The notes beneath the pieces were generated by a model. That model was not told the DNA's origin. It did no database searches and was given only the letters and a program-made list of their open reading frames with translations. 64,000 bases of DNA, taken from the NCBI GenBank assembly GCA_964490705.1, contig CAZBCG010000007.1:109150-173149 (forward strand), given 5' to 3'. Origin of the DNA: Fodinibius sp964490705. GTDB lineage: Bacteria; Bacteroidota; Rhodothermia; Balneolales; Balneolaceae. Each line of letters begins with the position of its first letter. Position 1 is the stretch's first letter. The translations under genes and the position numbers were made by a program. This document shows positions 8,911 to 18,290 of the stretch, piece after piece.

Positions 8911-8963
8911 CGAGCGCATTCCGCTCGTATATAATCATGTCACAAGCGAGACGCTTGTGACAT
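8911..8963. repeat. paired hairpins between the phosphatase gene and hflK
   Basis: Two perfect stems stand side by side: CGAGCG/CGCTCG (8911-8916 and 8922-8927) and a 12-bp stem ATGTCACAAGCG with its complement (8937-8948 and 8952-8963) around an AGA loop. No T-tract follows either arm. The gap lies between two minus-strand genes, so the structure could reduce read-through into hflK or be a REP-like element of a second class. Confidence 0.7.
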
Positions 8964-8989
8964 TTCGAATATTTACATTACAAATCCAT

Positions 8990-11524
8990 TTAAATTTTGA
9001 GACATATAATAGTGGTATCATCGGCCAATTGATAGTCGCTGAACTTTTGAACTCGGCGCTTAATATCCATCGATATTTCGTTACTGGGACGACTAGCAGT
9101 CTCCAGCGATTCTACCAGCGTAATTAAGTTATCGAAGCCAAATCGATCGCCCTCGGGATTTACGGCTTCCGGCAACCCATCCGAATAAAGTAGTAAAAAG
9201 TCTCCCTCTTGCAACTGTACGTCATACGCTTGGTAATTCACTGATTGTTGCAATCCCAGCGGATACCGGGGTTCGGGCGTACTGATAAATTCAGCCTTCC
9301 CATCTCGCTTTAAGATTGGCAGGCAGTGTCCCGCATTGGCCAATCGCAGCATCTTGTTCTCAAGATGATACTGCGCGATAATACACGTGATGAAGGTCTG
9401 CGGATCGGTTCGCACATGCAGCGTAGGTGTAATTTCCCGGAGGATGGCTTCCGGAGCATCCCGATGCAACCGTGATAGCAACAGCCCGCTGGTAAAGACG
9501 GCATGCATCGCCGCTTTCATCGCTTTGCCGGAAACATCAGCAATTGTCATATTCAGTACTTGGCTGTTGGCCGTGCCGTTCGTGCCCACGATATAATCAA
9601 AATAGTCACCGCCCACTTCAAATGAGGGCATGAAAAATCCATATACATCAACGCCCTGCACAGTGGGCGGCTGTAGCGGCATCAGCTTGAATTGGCTTTC
9701 ACGAGCAATTTCGATCTCCTTTTCCACGCGCAGGTGATTAGCAATTCGTTCTTGGTATTCGGGAATATAGCCCCCCATCTCGGAAACGGAATTACCATAT
9801 TTAAAAGCAATAAATCCATAGATCACGGGCAGACCGAGGATGAAAAACTGCACCCACGAAATATAGGCCACATCCATGCTCGTAGAACCCCAATAGGGCA
9901 TCACTAGCAGAATGATGGTAAACACCCACCAGCCAACTGAAAATGAAAGCATCCCCGACCATTCCATCGCATATATGATGACAGCGGCTATAATCGAAAA
10001 GATGATGACATCATACCATTCGGTTCCAACAATTTCGAACAGATTTGCCGATCCCGAAAACAGAAAACCGATGAGTAAGATACCCACTCCATAGTACAGC
10101 CAGCGCTTGTTTAATTTGGATTCCAAAAATCCGGTCGTAACGCCCACATGTCCCAGGGCTACAAGCCACACATTAATCCACACGGCAAGGTTGATCGTCA
10201 GCAGTTTGGGTTGCATGCTGGCTTCGGCAAAGCCGTACTGGCTGTCAGATTGATAATATTCTGTGCCAAAGATGTAAAGTCCCACTGCAAAAATACCCAG
10301 CATCACTCCCGCTAGTGCATATCCCCGCAGCAGACTTTCCCCCGTTTCGCGGAAGAAAAATCGCTTGCGCCAAAAAGCATCCAGCAGATGCAGCTGCTCT
10401 TGATCGCGGGATCGAGCCATCGCTTCCCATCCGATGTAGGCCATAGCTCCATAGAGCCCCAACACAGCGGCAAAAATCAAGTTGTTAAGAATAAAAAGTG
10501 CTTCGCTGGTTTGATTCCAGAATCCATCCAGCATATTCATCAGATATATAATGCGCCAAGCCAGCGCCCCCAGTGTTACACTCACCAAAATAAAAATAGC
10601 GCGTCTCCACTCTACCTGGCCTTTATTGATATACTTGATGCCAAAGAAAAATATCAGGATGGCCAAAATACCCAGCGAACCAAATGTGGTTATTATATCG
10701 AAGTTGTTGATACTCTGTGTGGAGTCAAGCTGTTCAGGCTCGTATCGATCCAGGGCTTTAAAATCTTCAATGGAGACCCCATACTGAATACTTGCCATAT
10801 TGGGGGTATTGTTCTCTCGAATAATCGGCTTTACCTCAAGCGAAAGTTCTTGCGGACCCGAGGCATTTACATTTTTCTTCGTCCAGTTGAATACCATGTT
10901 ATTGCCCACGCTGGTATCAGAAAGGTTCAACGACTGTTCGCCAAAACCGGGCTCGGTGGTGATGAGTGTGTCTCGGACATCCACAAAATTGAGTTTGTAA
11001 TCGCGCAGATTGTATCCGAGAATATTTTGCACAATGTTGTTGGCAATCGCGAAAAGGGAATCCCCAGCCACAAATGTCGGGTTGGGATTTTGTCCAAATG
11101 TGGATATCCGGCGCACGTTGCCTTCCTGATCATATCGTAAACTCAACCGCCCGAGCTCGGCCAAAAAATTATTCGCTTCGTGCAAAATACCCTCCTCTTC
11201 ACTTTGGGCCGTACCAATACTCACCTTCCACCCGGTTAAATTTACGCCTCGGCGGTTCAGCGTACCCGTGGATGGCAACGTACCCTTGGTAGAATCTTTG
11301 AGCGTTTGGTAATAATTGAAATGCTGCGTGCGACGCGCCATAAACGCAAGACTGTCCATCGAAAAACCAAGGGAACCGGCAAGTTGGGCTGTATTTTCCT
11401 CAATGGTAGATTTGCTTTGCTGGATGGGCGCACCCGCATTAAAGGCAATAGAAGAATGCAACAAGAAAAATGCTGCAAATCCAATAACACCCAAAAATAC
11501 CCAATATGTTAAGCGTTGCCCCAT
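8990..11524 (-). CDS. membrane-bound PP2C/SpoIIE-type serine phosphatase
   Basis: This 844-residue protein has one N-terminal hydrophobic helix, a large extracytoplasmic region to about residue 285, a block of several transmembrane helices (about 290-580) and a C-terminal PPM/SpoIIE phosphatase. Phosphatase motifs include FEVGGDYFDYI (metal-binding Asp), ADVSGKAMKAAM, LANAGHCLPIL, LLYSDGLPEAVN and LADDTTIICLKI. This is the RsbU-like output arm of partner-switching, which dephosphorylates an anti-sigma antagonist. No RsbV/RsbW-like gene is in the window. The extracytoplasmic region probably senses an envelope signal. Confidence 0.88.
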   Translation of the reverse strand: MGQRLTYWVFLGVIGFAAFFLLHSSIAFNAGAPIQQSKSTIEENTAQLAGSLGFSMDSLAFMARRTQHFNYYQTLKDSTKGTLPSTGTLNRRGVNLTGWKVSIGTAQSEEEGILHEANNFLAELGRLSLRYDQEGNVRRISTFGQNPNPTFVAGDSLFAIANNIVQNILGYNLRDYKLNFVDVRDTLITTEPGFGEQSLNLSDTSVGNNMVFNWTKKNVNASGPQELSLEVKPIIRENNTPNMASIQYGVSIEDFKALDRYEPEQLDSTQSINNFDIITTFGSLGILAILIFFFGIKYINKGQVEWRRAIFILVSVTLGALAWRIIYLMNMLDGFWNQTSEALFILNNLIFAAVLGLYGAMAYIGWEAMARSRDQEQLHLLDAFWRKRFFFRETGESLLRGYALAGVMLGIFAVGLYIFGTEYYQSDSQYGFAEASMQPKLLTINLAVWINVWLVALGHVGVTTGFLESKLNKRWLYYGVGILLIGFLFSGSANLFEIVGTEWYDVIIFSIIAAVIIYAMEWSGMLSFSVGWWVFTIILLVMPYWGSTSMDVAYISWVQFFILGLPVIYGFIAFKYGNSVSEMGGYIPEYQERIANHLRVEKEIEIARESQFKLMPLQPPTVQGVDVYGFFMPSFEVGGDYFDYIVGTNGTANSQVLNMTIADVSGKAMKAAMHAVFTSGLLLSRLHRDAPEAILREITPTLHVRTDPQTFITCIIAQYHLENKMLRLANAGHCLPILKRDGKAEFISTPEPRYPLGLQQSVNYQAYDVQLQEGDFLLLYSDGLPEAVNPEGDRFGFDNLITLVESLETASRPSNEISMDIKRRVQKFSDYQLADDTTIICLKI

Positions 11525-11792
11525 CAGCTATATTTTGTTTACAAAAGTTGGAACTGCCAACGGCTATTGTAATGTTAATTCGCTGGCAAACTCCTGAATT
11601 ACTATCGGTCTAAAAAATAACCGAATAGATATCAATATACGATCTTGAACAAAATAAGCCTACGGAATTCTTCTACGATTGTTACCGATAATTGGGAGTT
11701 GCCTGGTAAAAAATCTCATTTTTTTTATCCGATTGCATTCCCTCCTTCAATCCGGTATATATCTATATCAAATTTAATCGAATCCATCTGTT

Positions 11793-12107
11793 ATGAGATT
11801 TTCAATTTTAGTGCTGACAGTCATTTTGGGATCTGTCTCTGCCTGCTCGCTTGATGCGGATATACAGTCATTAACTGACCAAGATATCGATTTACACATT
11901 CTAGAAAATGAGAAAGTAAATTTTGAGGGTACGGTTATGTCATTTTCTGATTTCGAAGATAAATTTAAGGTCTTCGAGCTCTCGAAAAATGCTGTTGTCA
12001 ACTTCAAAGTAGATAAAGAAGCAACCATGGGTCAAGTTACCGATATTCAGCAACTATTACGGGAGAAAGGCACGTTGAAAATAAATTACACACAGGTCAG
12101 CAGATAA
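11793..12107 (+). CDS. small lipoprotein resembling the periplasmic domain of ExbD/TolR
   Basis: This 104-residue protein begins with a signal peptide ending SVSAC (Cys18 lipobox), so it should be lipid-anchored. After residue 60 the sequence AVVNFKVDKEATMGQVTDIQQLL followed by GTLKINYT resembles the C-terminal domain of ExbD/TolR (D-x-x-A...V...L...G...). It lacks the N-terminal ExbD helix with its proton-carrying Asp, because a lipobox replaces it. No ExbB or ExbD gene is adjacent. The similarity is by eye and would need a profile search. Confidence 0.6.
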   Translation: MRFSILVLTVILGSVSACSLDADIQSLTDQDIDLHILENEKVNFEGTVMSFSDFEDKFKVFELSKNAVVNFKVDKEATMGQVTDIQQLLREKGTLKINYTQVSR

Positions 12108-12156
12108 CCCATTTAGCGATTACATGTAATGACTGAAAACGTAACATACTTGCAAT

Positions 12157-12267
12157 GTCATCCCGGACTCCGATCCGGGATCTCACGGTGGTACCAAGTG
12201 TTGATCTATTGCCAGCCTGTATCAACGGTTACAAGCATCGAGATCCTGAAACAAGTTCAGGATGACA
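12157..12267. repeat. REP-like inverted pair, copies b and c
   Basis: The left unit is TGTCATCCCGG...CCGGGATCTC (12157-12184). The right unit is GATCCTGAA...TTCAGGATGACA (12242-12267), nearly identical to copy a. The two point in opposite directions, giving a composite about 111 bp long. The same inverted-pair layout occurs at 15366-15469. Confidence 0.75.
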
Positions 12268-12357
12268 CTATAGCTATTTTTAACTGCTAAATGCGTTAGT
12301 AATTCAATGATTAAACAGCAGCAACTACTCATAAGGATATAGAGCGGTTTAAATAAA

Positions 12358-12392
12358 AAAAGCCGACAGGGTATCATATCCTGTCGGCTTTT
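12358..12392 (-). terminator. intrinsic terminator of the bacilliredoxin gene
   Basis: A 13-bp stem (AAAAGCCGACAGG and its complement) with a 9-nt loop is followed on the minus strand by a T-rich tract. It lies 30 bp after the minus-strand stop at 12422. Confidence 0.88.
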
Positions 12393-12421
12393 AATTTTCA
12401 ACAATAAATTTATGCCGGAAA

Positions 12422-12883
12422 TCAGCTCTCGGCTTCTTCGGTCTCTTCTTCGCCGTCAAATGCTTTGAAAACCATCTTCAAATCATCAGCGATTTCTACT
12501 TTCGTTCGACCTTCGATACGATGGCGTGGAATCATGGCCTTGATTTCGCCATCTTTGAAGTACGCAAATGCGGGCGAAGACGGTGGATACTCACTAAAGT
12601 ATTCACGCGCCCGGGCGGTGGCTTCTTTGTCCTGCCCGGCAAAAACCGTAACCATGTGATCCGGTTGTATATCCGAATCGTTAAGTGCAATCTCCACACC
12701 GGGACGTGCATTACCGGCGGCACATCCACAAACGGAATTTATTACCATTAACATCGTGCCTTCATCGTATTCTTCCATCGCACGGTCAACATCATCAACC
12801 GTTTTGAGCTCTTCAATGCCCAATTCGGTCAGTTCTTCACGCATCCACGAAACATCGGGGCCTGCTCCAAGTCCAAATTGCAT
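12422..12883 (-). CDS. BrxA/BrxB-type bacilliredoxin
   Basis: This 153-residue protein belongs to the DUF1094/YphP-YqiW bacilliredoxin family. The signature NSVCGCAAGNARPG is present, with Cys52-Gly-Cys54 as the CGC active site. The family removes bacillithiol from S-bacillithiolated proteins. The tail EEETEEAES is an acidic extension. The neighbouring minus-strand gene is superoxide dismutase, and both probably belong to oxidative-stress defence, though each has its own terminator. Bacillithiol use by this organism is an inference from the family. Confidence 0.88.
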   Translation of the reverse strand: MQFGLGAGPDVSWMREELTELGIEELKTVDDVDRAMEEYDEGTMLMVINSVCGCAAGNARPGVEIALNDSDIQPDHMVTVFAGQDKEATARAREYFSEYPPSSPAFAYFKDGEIKAMIPRHRIEGRTKVEIADDLKMVFKAFDGEEETEEAES

Positions 12884-12958
12884 AATAATCGTATTTATTT
12901 CTGCTTAGTATTAGTCGATAAATATAACATTCATTTATGAAGGATTGAAGAAGAAAAA

Positions 12959-12983
12959 GCACTCCGTACAAAGTACGAAGTGC
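12959..12983 (-). terminator. intrinsic terminator of the superoxide dismutase gene
   Basis: An 11-bp stem with one C-A mismatch (GCACTCCGTAC against GTACGAAGTGC) has an AAA loop. On the minus strand it is followed by TTTTTC. It lies 33 bp after the stop at 13016. Confidence 0.82.
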
Positions 12984-13015
12984 CCTCCCTTTTGTAAACA
13001 ATTCAAGTGTGGTGT

Positions 13016-13624
13016 TTAGCTGGCATCGTTGTAATATTCATTCACTTGATCCCAGTTGACCAAGTTCCAGAAATTTTCAACATACGTGCCGCGCTCATTC
13101 TGGTAATTCAGATAATAAGCATGCTCCCACACATCCACTCCGAGGATGGGGGTTAAGCCATTCATGTACGGGCTGTTTTGATTGGCTGTTGACAGCACTT
13201 CGAGGCTGCCATCATTTTTCACGCACAACCAGCCCCATCCGGAACCGAATTGTCCCGTTGCGGCATTGTTAAATGCTTCTTTGAATGATCCGAAATCACC
13301 GAACTCTTCATCAATTGCGCCGGCAATATCTCCGGTGGGAGCACCGCCGCCATTGGGAGAAAGAATCGTCCAGAATAACTTGTGATTGGCATAACCGCCG
13401 CCGTTGTTAATCACAGCCTGACGGATATCTTCGGGCACTTCAGTAATACGTTGCAGGACATCCTCAATGGGCAGATCAGCAAATTCATGCCCTTCAAGTG
13501 CGGCATTCACCTTGTTGGTGTAACCTTGATGGTGTTTACCGTGGTGAATTTTCATCGTGCGCTCATCAATATGTGGTTCCAGCGCATCATAATCGTACGG
13601 TAGATCAGGTAATTCGTAAGCCAT
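13016..13624 (-). CDS. Fe/Mn superoxide dismutase
   Basis: This 202-residue protein is a typical cytosolic Fe/Mn SOD. His27 lies in the MKIHHGKHHQGY motif, the second metal His is in GGYANHKLFW, and the DVWEHAYYLNYQN segment supplies the Asp and third His. The FGSGWGWL strand is conserved. It converts superoxide to oxygen and peroxide. Metal preference (Fe, Mn or cambialistic) cannot be settled by eye. The gene stands alone, with a hairpin terminator downstream and a long AT-rich upstream region (13625-13853) shared with the divergent transhydrogenase. Confidence 0.95.
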   Translation of the reverse strand: MAYELPDLPYDYDALEPHIDERTMKIHHGKHHQGYTNKVNAALEGHEFADLPIEDVLQRITEVPEDIRQAVINNGGGYANHKLFWTILSPNGGGAPTGDIAGAIDEEFGDFGSFKEAFNNAATGQFGSGWGWLCVKNDGSLEVLSTANQNSPYMNGLTPILGVDVWEHAYYLNYQNERGTYVENFWNLVNWDQVNEYYNDAS

Positions 13625-13853
13625 AATTTATTATGATTTTAGGTTTCAAATAGTTGTTAATAATATGATAATGAATAATGTTAACTCATTATGGTGCAAT
13701 ACCTTAAATTTAGCACCTAATACTCACAGTCCCAATCAAAAATATCTGGTGAATCGTTCCATACCAATTGCTGCGAAAAAGGAAGAAATGGTTGTCAATT
13801 TATCCTATTTTGAGGGACGAAATACAAATGCTGTCAGTTTTTAAGATCCTATT

Positions 13854-15338
13854 ATGAGCAGAGATTACGACGTTATTATTATCGGAACCGGCCCGGCCGG
13901 CTTTTCGTGTGCTATGCAAAGTTCGAAGTTTGACAAGAAGGCCCTGGTGGTTGAATCCCACAAAGAATATCTCGGCGGCACATGGATCAACACGGGAACG
14001 GTACCCAGCAAAGCCCTTCGCGAAGCCGCCAAAACGATTCTCGAATTTAACGAACAGTTTGGGGATCATGAAAACAAAAAACCCTACGAGCGTTTCCAGA
14101 TGGCCGATCTGTTGCAATACAAGCAGGAGATCCTCGAAAAAGAAAATCGCAAGGTCAAAAACGATCTCATCAAAAATAAAGTGGACGTTGCCCGTGGATT
14201 CGGTCGCCTCGTTGACGAATATACGGTCGAAGTTGAAACGCATTTCGGATCAACGGAAGAATATACAGCCGACTATATTTTGGTATGTACGGGCAGCCAC
14301 GCCATGCAGCCCAAAAAATTTGAGATCGATGATAATAAGATCCTCGATTATAAATCCATTCTCGAACTAACACACATTCCGCGCCGGCTGGTAGTGATCG
14401 GATCGGGGGTTAATGCCGTGGAATATGCTACCACTTTTTCTGCCCTGGGTACCCGGGTTACGATATTGACCGGCCGTGAAGATTATCTCACCTTTCTCGA
14501 TGACGAAATCAAAAAACACTTTGCACAATCGCTTGAAGAAAGAGGCATCAACATAAAAACGGATGTCAATATTCAGGATGTTAAGTTCAACGCCCTTCGC
14601 AACCTTACCGAGGTAAAGTTTAAAGGCAAGTCGGGCGACAAGCGAATGCAGGTTATCGAAACAGAACATGTGCTCTTTCTGGGCGGACGCAAGCCGAACA
14701 CCAAGGATCTTAATCTCGAATCGGTCAACGTTGAAACCGACGAGGATAATTTTATCATCACAGACGATAGCTTCAAAACAAACATCGACAGCATTTATGC
14801 CGCGGGTGATGTTATCGGATTTCCGCGGCTGGCCTCGGCCTCTTTTTCACAGGGACGTCTTGCCGCATGTAATATGTTTGGTATCCCCGCCCTCGAAGTG
14901 CCCGACCAAATTCCTTATGGCATTTATACCATCCCCGAAATTTCCACTATCGGGATTACCGAAAACGACGCCAAAGAAATGGGGCTGGATGTGACTGTAG
15001 GTCGCGCTTATTTCAAAAACATTGCCAAAGCCGATATGACTAACCATACCGAGGGTATGCTCAAGCTGGTCTTCAGTACTGATACGCTCAAGTTACTGGG
15101 CGTTCATATTTTTGGCAATGAGGCTGCCAATCTTATCCATCTGGGACAATCCGTGATGTCATTCGATGGCGATGTGCGTTACTTCATCCACCATGTGATG
15201 AACTATCCCACGCTGAGCGAAGCGTATCGCATTGCAGCTTTTAATGGCGTCAATCGCGTGTACAAGGCAGGGGTTAAGTACAAGAATATTCTGGAGAATA
15301 AAGAGAACAATGACCAGCCTCAGGAAGAAGCTGACTAA
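13854..15338 (+). CDS. sthA: SthA-like soluble pyridine nucleotide transhydrogenase (FAD)
   Basis: This 494-residue protein has the flavin disulfide reductase fold: GTGPAGFSCA FAD fingerprint at the start, GSGVNAVEYA NAD(P) fingerprint in the middle and AAGDVIGFP FAD contact. The redox-active disulfide loop of lipoamide dehydrogenase (C-x4-C) reads TWINTGTVPSK, so both Cys positions are Trp and Thr. This loss is expected for SthA-type enzymes, which move hydride between NADPH and NAD+. The C-terminal NYPTLSEAYRIAA matches SthA and replaces the His-Glu dyad region of disulfide reductases. It is monocistronic. Confidence 0.85.
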   Translation: MSRDYDVIIIGTGPAGFSCAMQSSKFDKKALVVESHKEYLGGTWINTGTVPSKALREAAKTILEFNEQFGDHENKKPYERFQMADLLQYKQEILEKENRKVKNDLIKNKVDVARGFGRLVDEYTVEVETHFGSTEEYTADYILVCTGSHAMQPKKFEIDDNKILDYKSILELTHIPRRLVVIGSGVNAVEYATTFSALGTRVTILTGREDYLTFLDDEIKKHFAQSLEERGINIKTDVNIQDVKFNALRNLTEVKFKGKSGDKRMQVIETEHVLFLGGRKPNTKDLNLESVNVETDEDNFIITDDSFKTNIDSIYAAGDVIGFPRLASASFSQGRLAACNMFGIPALEVPDQIPYGIYTIPEISTIGITENDAKEMGLDVTVGRAYFKNIAKADMTNHTEGMLKLVFSTDTLKLLGVHIFGNEAANLIHLGQSVMSFDGDVRYFIHHVMNYPTLSEAYRIAAFNGVNRVYKAGVKYKNILENKENNDQPQEEAD

Positions 15339-15365
15339 CTAGAAAAGGGCTTTGCAAAGTCCACC

Positions 15366-15469
15366 ATGTCATCCTGAATTTAGTTCAGGATCTTTGTCTG
15401 GTCACTAACACATTTACATGAGATTCTGAAACCCCGAATGATCGGGACACGGCAAGTTCAGAATGACAT
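15366..15469. repeat. REP-like inverted pair, copies d and e
   Basis: Unit d (15366-15393) is ATGTCATCCTGAA...TTCAGGATCT. Unit e (15422-15469) is GATTCTGAA...TTCAGAATGACAT and contains an internal hairpin around CCCGAATGATCGGG. They face each other and span 104 bp, like the pair at 12157-12267. They lie between the convergent transhydrogenase and DUF429 genes. Confidence 0.75.
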
Positions 15470-15530
15470 AATATATTATTTTGCAAAGCCCTCTGGAAAT
15501 CCATTCTACAAACACACGCAGAACGGTTAT

Positions 15531-16241
15531 CTAAACGTAATGAATGGCCATCGGCAGGCCGGTGGAATCGGTGGGCGGCTCGTCGGGCAGCGTTTTCAGT
15601 TCTCCATCCACCGAGCGGAGGGCAAACAGTGCCAGCGACATCGCATCTACAATATCGTCTTCATCAACCTGGTTCCGTCGATATTCCTCTTTTATATCCC
15701 GGAAAAAGTCGTCCGCAAACTTGCTCTGATCCTTCAATAACTTCAGGCGATGGCGCAATCCCTTCTTGGTGGCTTTCTTTTGTAAGATGGAATTGTTGCC
15801 GTTGAGGATACGAAACAGCAGCTCGGGATGACTTTCAAAAACCTTTTCTCTCAGTTCTTCATCATTCTGCAGATACTGATCTATAATCTTGATATTCGGT
15901 GTGATATTCCAAGCCTGTATAGAGATTTTCTTACCCGTAGTTTCGTAGCTGGTCATCGACGCCTCGGCATAGGTGGGCGCATGCAAGGCCGGACGAATGG
16001 GCGGATTGAACACACTGGCTTGGTAATCAGGTCCCAGCACATCGCGGAGTTCCTCATCGCACTGCCGAACATACTTATCCTCCGTTAAGCCAATAGGCAC
16101 ATCAATAAAAATGCGATCGAACTCCTCTAAATATTCTTTTAGTTCCTGGTTCGATTCCAACAGCCAATAACCGGCATGATCTTCATCCAGGCTTATTGCA
16201 ATCCACCCAGCCTGACAACCGTCAATTCCTAGTGTTTTCAA
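15531..16241 (-). CDS. DUF429-family protein (predicted RNase H-like nuclease)
   Basis: This 236-residue protein matches the DUF429 pattern: MKTLGIDGCQAGWIA at the start, a DVPIGL segment and a later HPELLFRIL segment. The family is predicted to adopt an RNase H-like fold, but no reaction is established. The stop is close to the palindromic pair. The gene follows aspS on the same strand with a 17-bp gap and may be co-transcribed with it. Confidence 0.8.
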   Translation of the reverse strand: MKTLGIDGCQAGWIAISLDEDHAGYWLLESNQELKEYLEEFDRIFIDVPIGLTEDKYVRQCDEELRDVLGPDYQASVFNPPIRPALHAPTYAEASMTSYETTGKKISIQAWNITPNIKIIDQYLQNDEELREKVFESHPELLFRILNGNNSILQKKATKKGLRHRLKLLKDQSKFADDFFRDIKEEYRRNQVDEDDIVDAMSLALFALRSVDGELKTLPDEPPTDSTGLPMAIHYV

Positions 16242-16258
16242 GATCTATACGTTTCTAT

Positions 16259-18055
16259 TTATTCCTGTTCCTGTGCTAAATCCCGGGCATATTTTTTGAG
16301 CTCAATATGCAGATCATCGAGCTGTTCCTGATCCACATAATCGGGACTGCTGTCCATCAAGCTCTGCGCCTTCTGATTTTTCGGAAACGCAATCACATCC
16401 CGCAGGCTCGTTCCGCCGGTCAAGATCATCACAATGCGATCCACGCCAAAAGCAATACCACCGTGCGGAGGCGCACCGTACTTGAATGCTTCAAGCAAGA
16501 ATCCGAACCGGTTTTGTGCTTCCTTCTTATCAATGCCTAATAACTCAAACATGCGGGTCTGGAGTTCCCGGTCGTGAATACGAATTGATCCGCCGCCAAT
16601 TTCGTAGCCGTTCAGCACCAGGTCGTACGCCCGCGATCGCACCTCCTCAGGATCATCATTCAGCTTGTCAAGATCTTCGGGCTTCGGTGATGTAAACGGA
16701 TGGTGCAGCGCATGATAACGATGATCTTCTTTGCTGTATTCCACCAGCGGAAAATCAGTTACCCATAAAAACTCATATGTATCTTCATCAATAAGATTGT
16801 GCTCTTCCCCCATCATCAGCCGCAACTGTCCCATCTGTTTATATACATCGGGATTGGGTCCTGCCAGGATGAGCACCAAGTCGCCCATTTCAGCATCGGC
16901 AGTTTCAACCATCGCTTCAACTGTTTCTTCTTTCAGAAACTTACCTACGCTGCACTTTACGCCATCAGCTTCATTCAGCTTGATGTAAATCAATCCGGCC
17001 GCACCGGTTTCATCCTGCACGCGCTCGGTAAGTCGGTCGATGGCACCGCGTCCCATATCACCCTGACCGGGAACCGTAATGCCCAGCACCGCACCGCCAT
17101 CTTCGACCGTGCTGGCAAAAATATTGAACTCAGAATTTTTCACCAGCTCAGAAAAATCAGCGAATTCCAGCCCAAAACGCGTATCAGGTTTATCGGTGCC
17201 ATAAGTCTCAATAGCCTCATCATAAGTCATTCGTTTGAAGGGTGCTTCCACATCTTCATCAACCGTATCTTTGAGCAATTTTTGCATCAGCCCTTCGGTC
17301 GTTCCCATAACATCTTCCTCATCTACGAACGACATCTCCACGTCGATCTGTGTAAATTCGGGCTGACGGTCAGCACGGAGATCCTCATCCCGAAAACATT
17401 TCACAATCTGAAAATAGCGATCAAAACCGGAGACCATCAGCAGCTGCTTGTAGGTCTGCGGACTTTGGGGCAAGGCAAAAAACTTTCCGGGATTTACGCG
17501 ACTGGGTACTAAATAATCGCGGGCCCCTTCGGGCGTGCTTTTCATCAGTACAGGGGTTTCCACTTCCAGAAAATCGTTGCCATGGAAATAGGCCCGTGTG
17601 GACTGATAGAAATCAGATCGGAGCACCATATTCTCCTGGATGTCGGGTCGTCGAAGGTCCAGATACCGATATTTCAGACGAATCTCTTCGCTGGTACCGA
17701 TATCTTCTTTTATCTCGAAGGGGGTGGTTTCTGCTTCGGAATAAATTTCCAGGTCGGTCACGCGAACCTCAATGCCACCGGTCGTTAGCTCATCATTGAT
17801 ATTGCCTTCACCTCGTTCTTCAACCACTCCCTTAATACCAATTACATATTCGGTGCGGAGCTGTTCGGCTTTTTCATGCAGATTTTCATCGGTCTCATAA
17901 AATACAATTTGCGTGATACCGTGGCGGTCGCGAAGATCAATAAAGATAACACCGCCCAGATCGCGGCGCGTTGCTACCCATCCGTTGAGTACAACTTCTT
18001 GGCCGGTGTTTTCGGTTGTTAATTCAGAACAATGGTGGGTTCGTTTCCACGTCAT
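16259..18055 (-). CDS. aspS: aspartyl-tRNA synthetase
   Basis: This 598-residue protein has the bacterial AspRS architecture: OB-fold anticodon domain (GWVATRRDLGGVIFIDLRDR), class II catalytic core with motif 2 (FRDEDLRADRQPEFTQIDVEMSF-type region) and motif 3 (GIAFGVDRIVMILTG), and the GAD insertion of bacterial AspRS between residues about 285 and 425. It charges tRNA-Asp. Whether it is discriminating, or also charges tRNA-Asn, cannot be told here. It starts at ATG 18055 and leads a short minus-strand unit with the DUF429 gene. Confidence 0.96.
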   Translation of the reverse strand: MTWKRTHHCSELTTENTGQEVVLNGWVATRRDLGGVIFIDLRDRHGITQIVFYETDENLHEKAEQLRTEYVIGIKGVVEERGEGNINDELTTGGIEVRVTDLEIYSEAETTPFEIKEDIGTSEEIRLKYRYLDLRRPDIQENMVLRSDFYQSTRAYFHGNDFLEVETPVLMKSTPEGARDYLVPSRVNPGKFFALPQSPQTYKQLLMVSGFDRYFQIVKCFRDEDLRADRQPEFTQIDVEMSFVDEEDVMGTTEGLMQKLLKDTVDEDVEAPFKRMTYDEAIETYGTDKPDTRFGLEFADFSELVKNSEFNIFASTVEDGGAVLGITVPGQGDMGRGAIDRLTERVQDETGAAGLIYIKLNEADGVKCSVGKFLKEETVEAMVETADAEMGDLVLILAGPNPDVYKQMGQLRLMMGEEHNLIDEDTYEFLWVTDFPLVEYSKEDHRYHALHHPFTSPKPEDLDKLNDDPEEVRSRAYDLVLNGYEIGGGSIRIHDRELQTRMFELLGIDKKEAQNRFGFLLEAFKYGAPPHGGIAFGVDRIVMILTGGTSLRDVIAFPKNQKAQSLMDSSPDYVDQEQLDDLHIELKKYARDLAQEQE

Positions 18056-18290
18056 AGATAATTACTGCTTTCTGATAAATTTGAAATCCATTTTTTGAAG
18101 CTTTGAAAATAAGTATTATGAGAACCAATCGCTTACTAATATCTACATTCATAAAAATCCAAAAATGGCCACTATTTGTGGAATATAAACGGCGTTTCCC
18201 AATTTCCTAAGCTTTGGTTACATTACTACAAATAATAATTACTGATTCGTCTATAACAGAGTTGGGACGGCAAAAGCAAGGGATGATATC

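Larger units (their letters stand above)
12108..12421. other. intergenic region with inverted pair of REP-like palindromes and a terminator
   Basis: The 314 bp between the ExbD-like lipoprotein and the bacilliredoxin gene contain no gene I can support. They hold a palindromic pair (12157-12184 and 12242-12267) and the hairpin terminator at 12358-12392. Confidence 0.7.

Noticed and set aside
12222..12404. Minus-strand frame containing NLFQDL
   Set aside because: It is another translation of a REP-like palindrome plus the terminator, not a gene.
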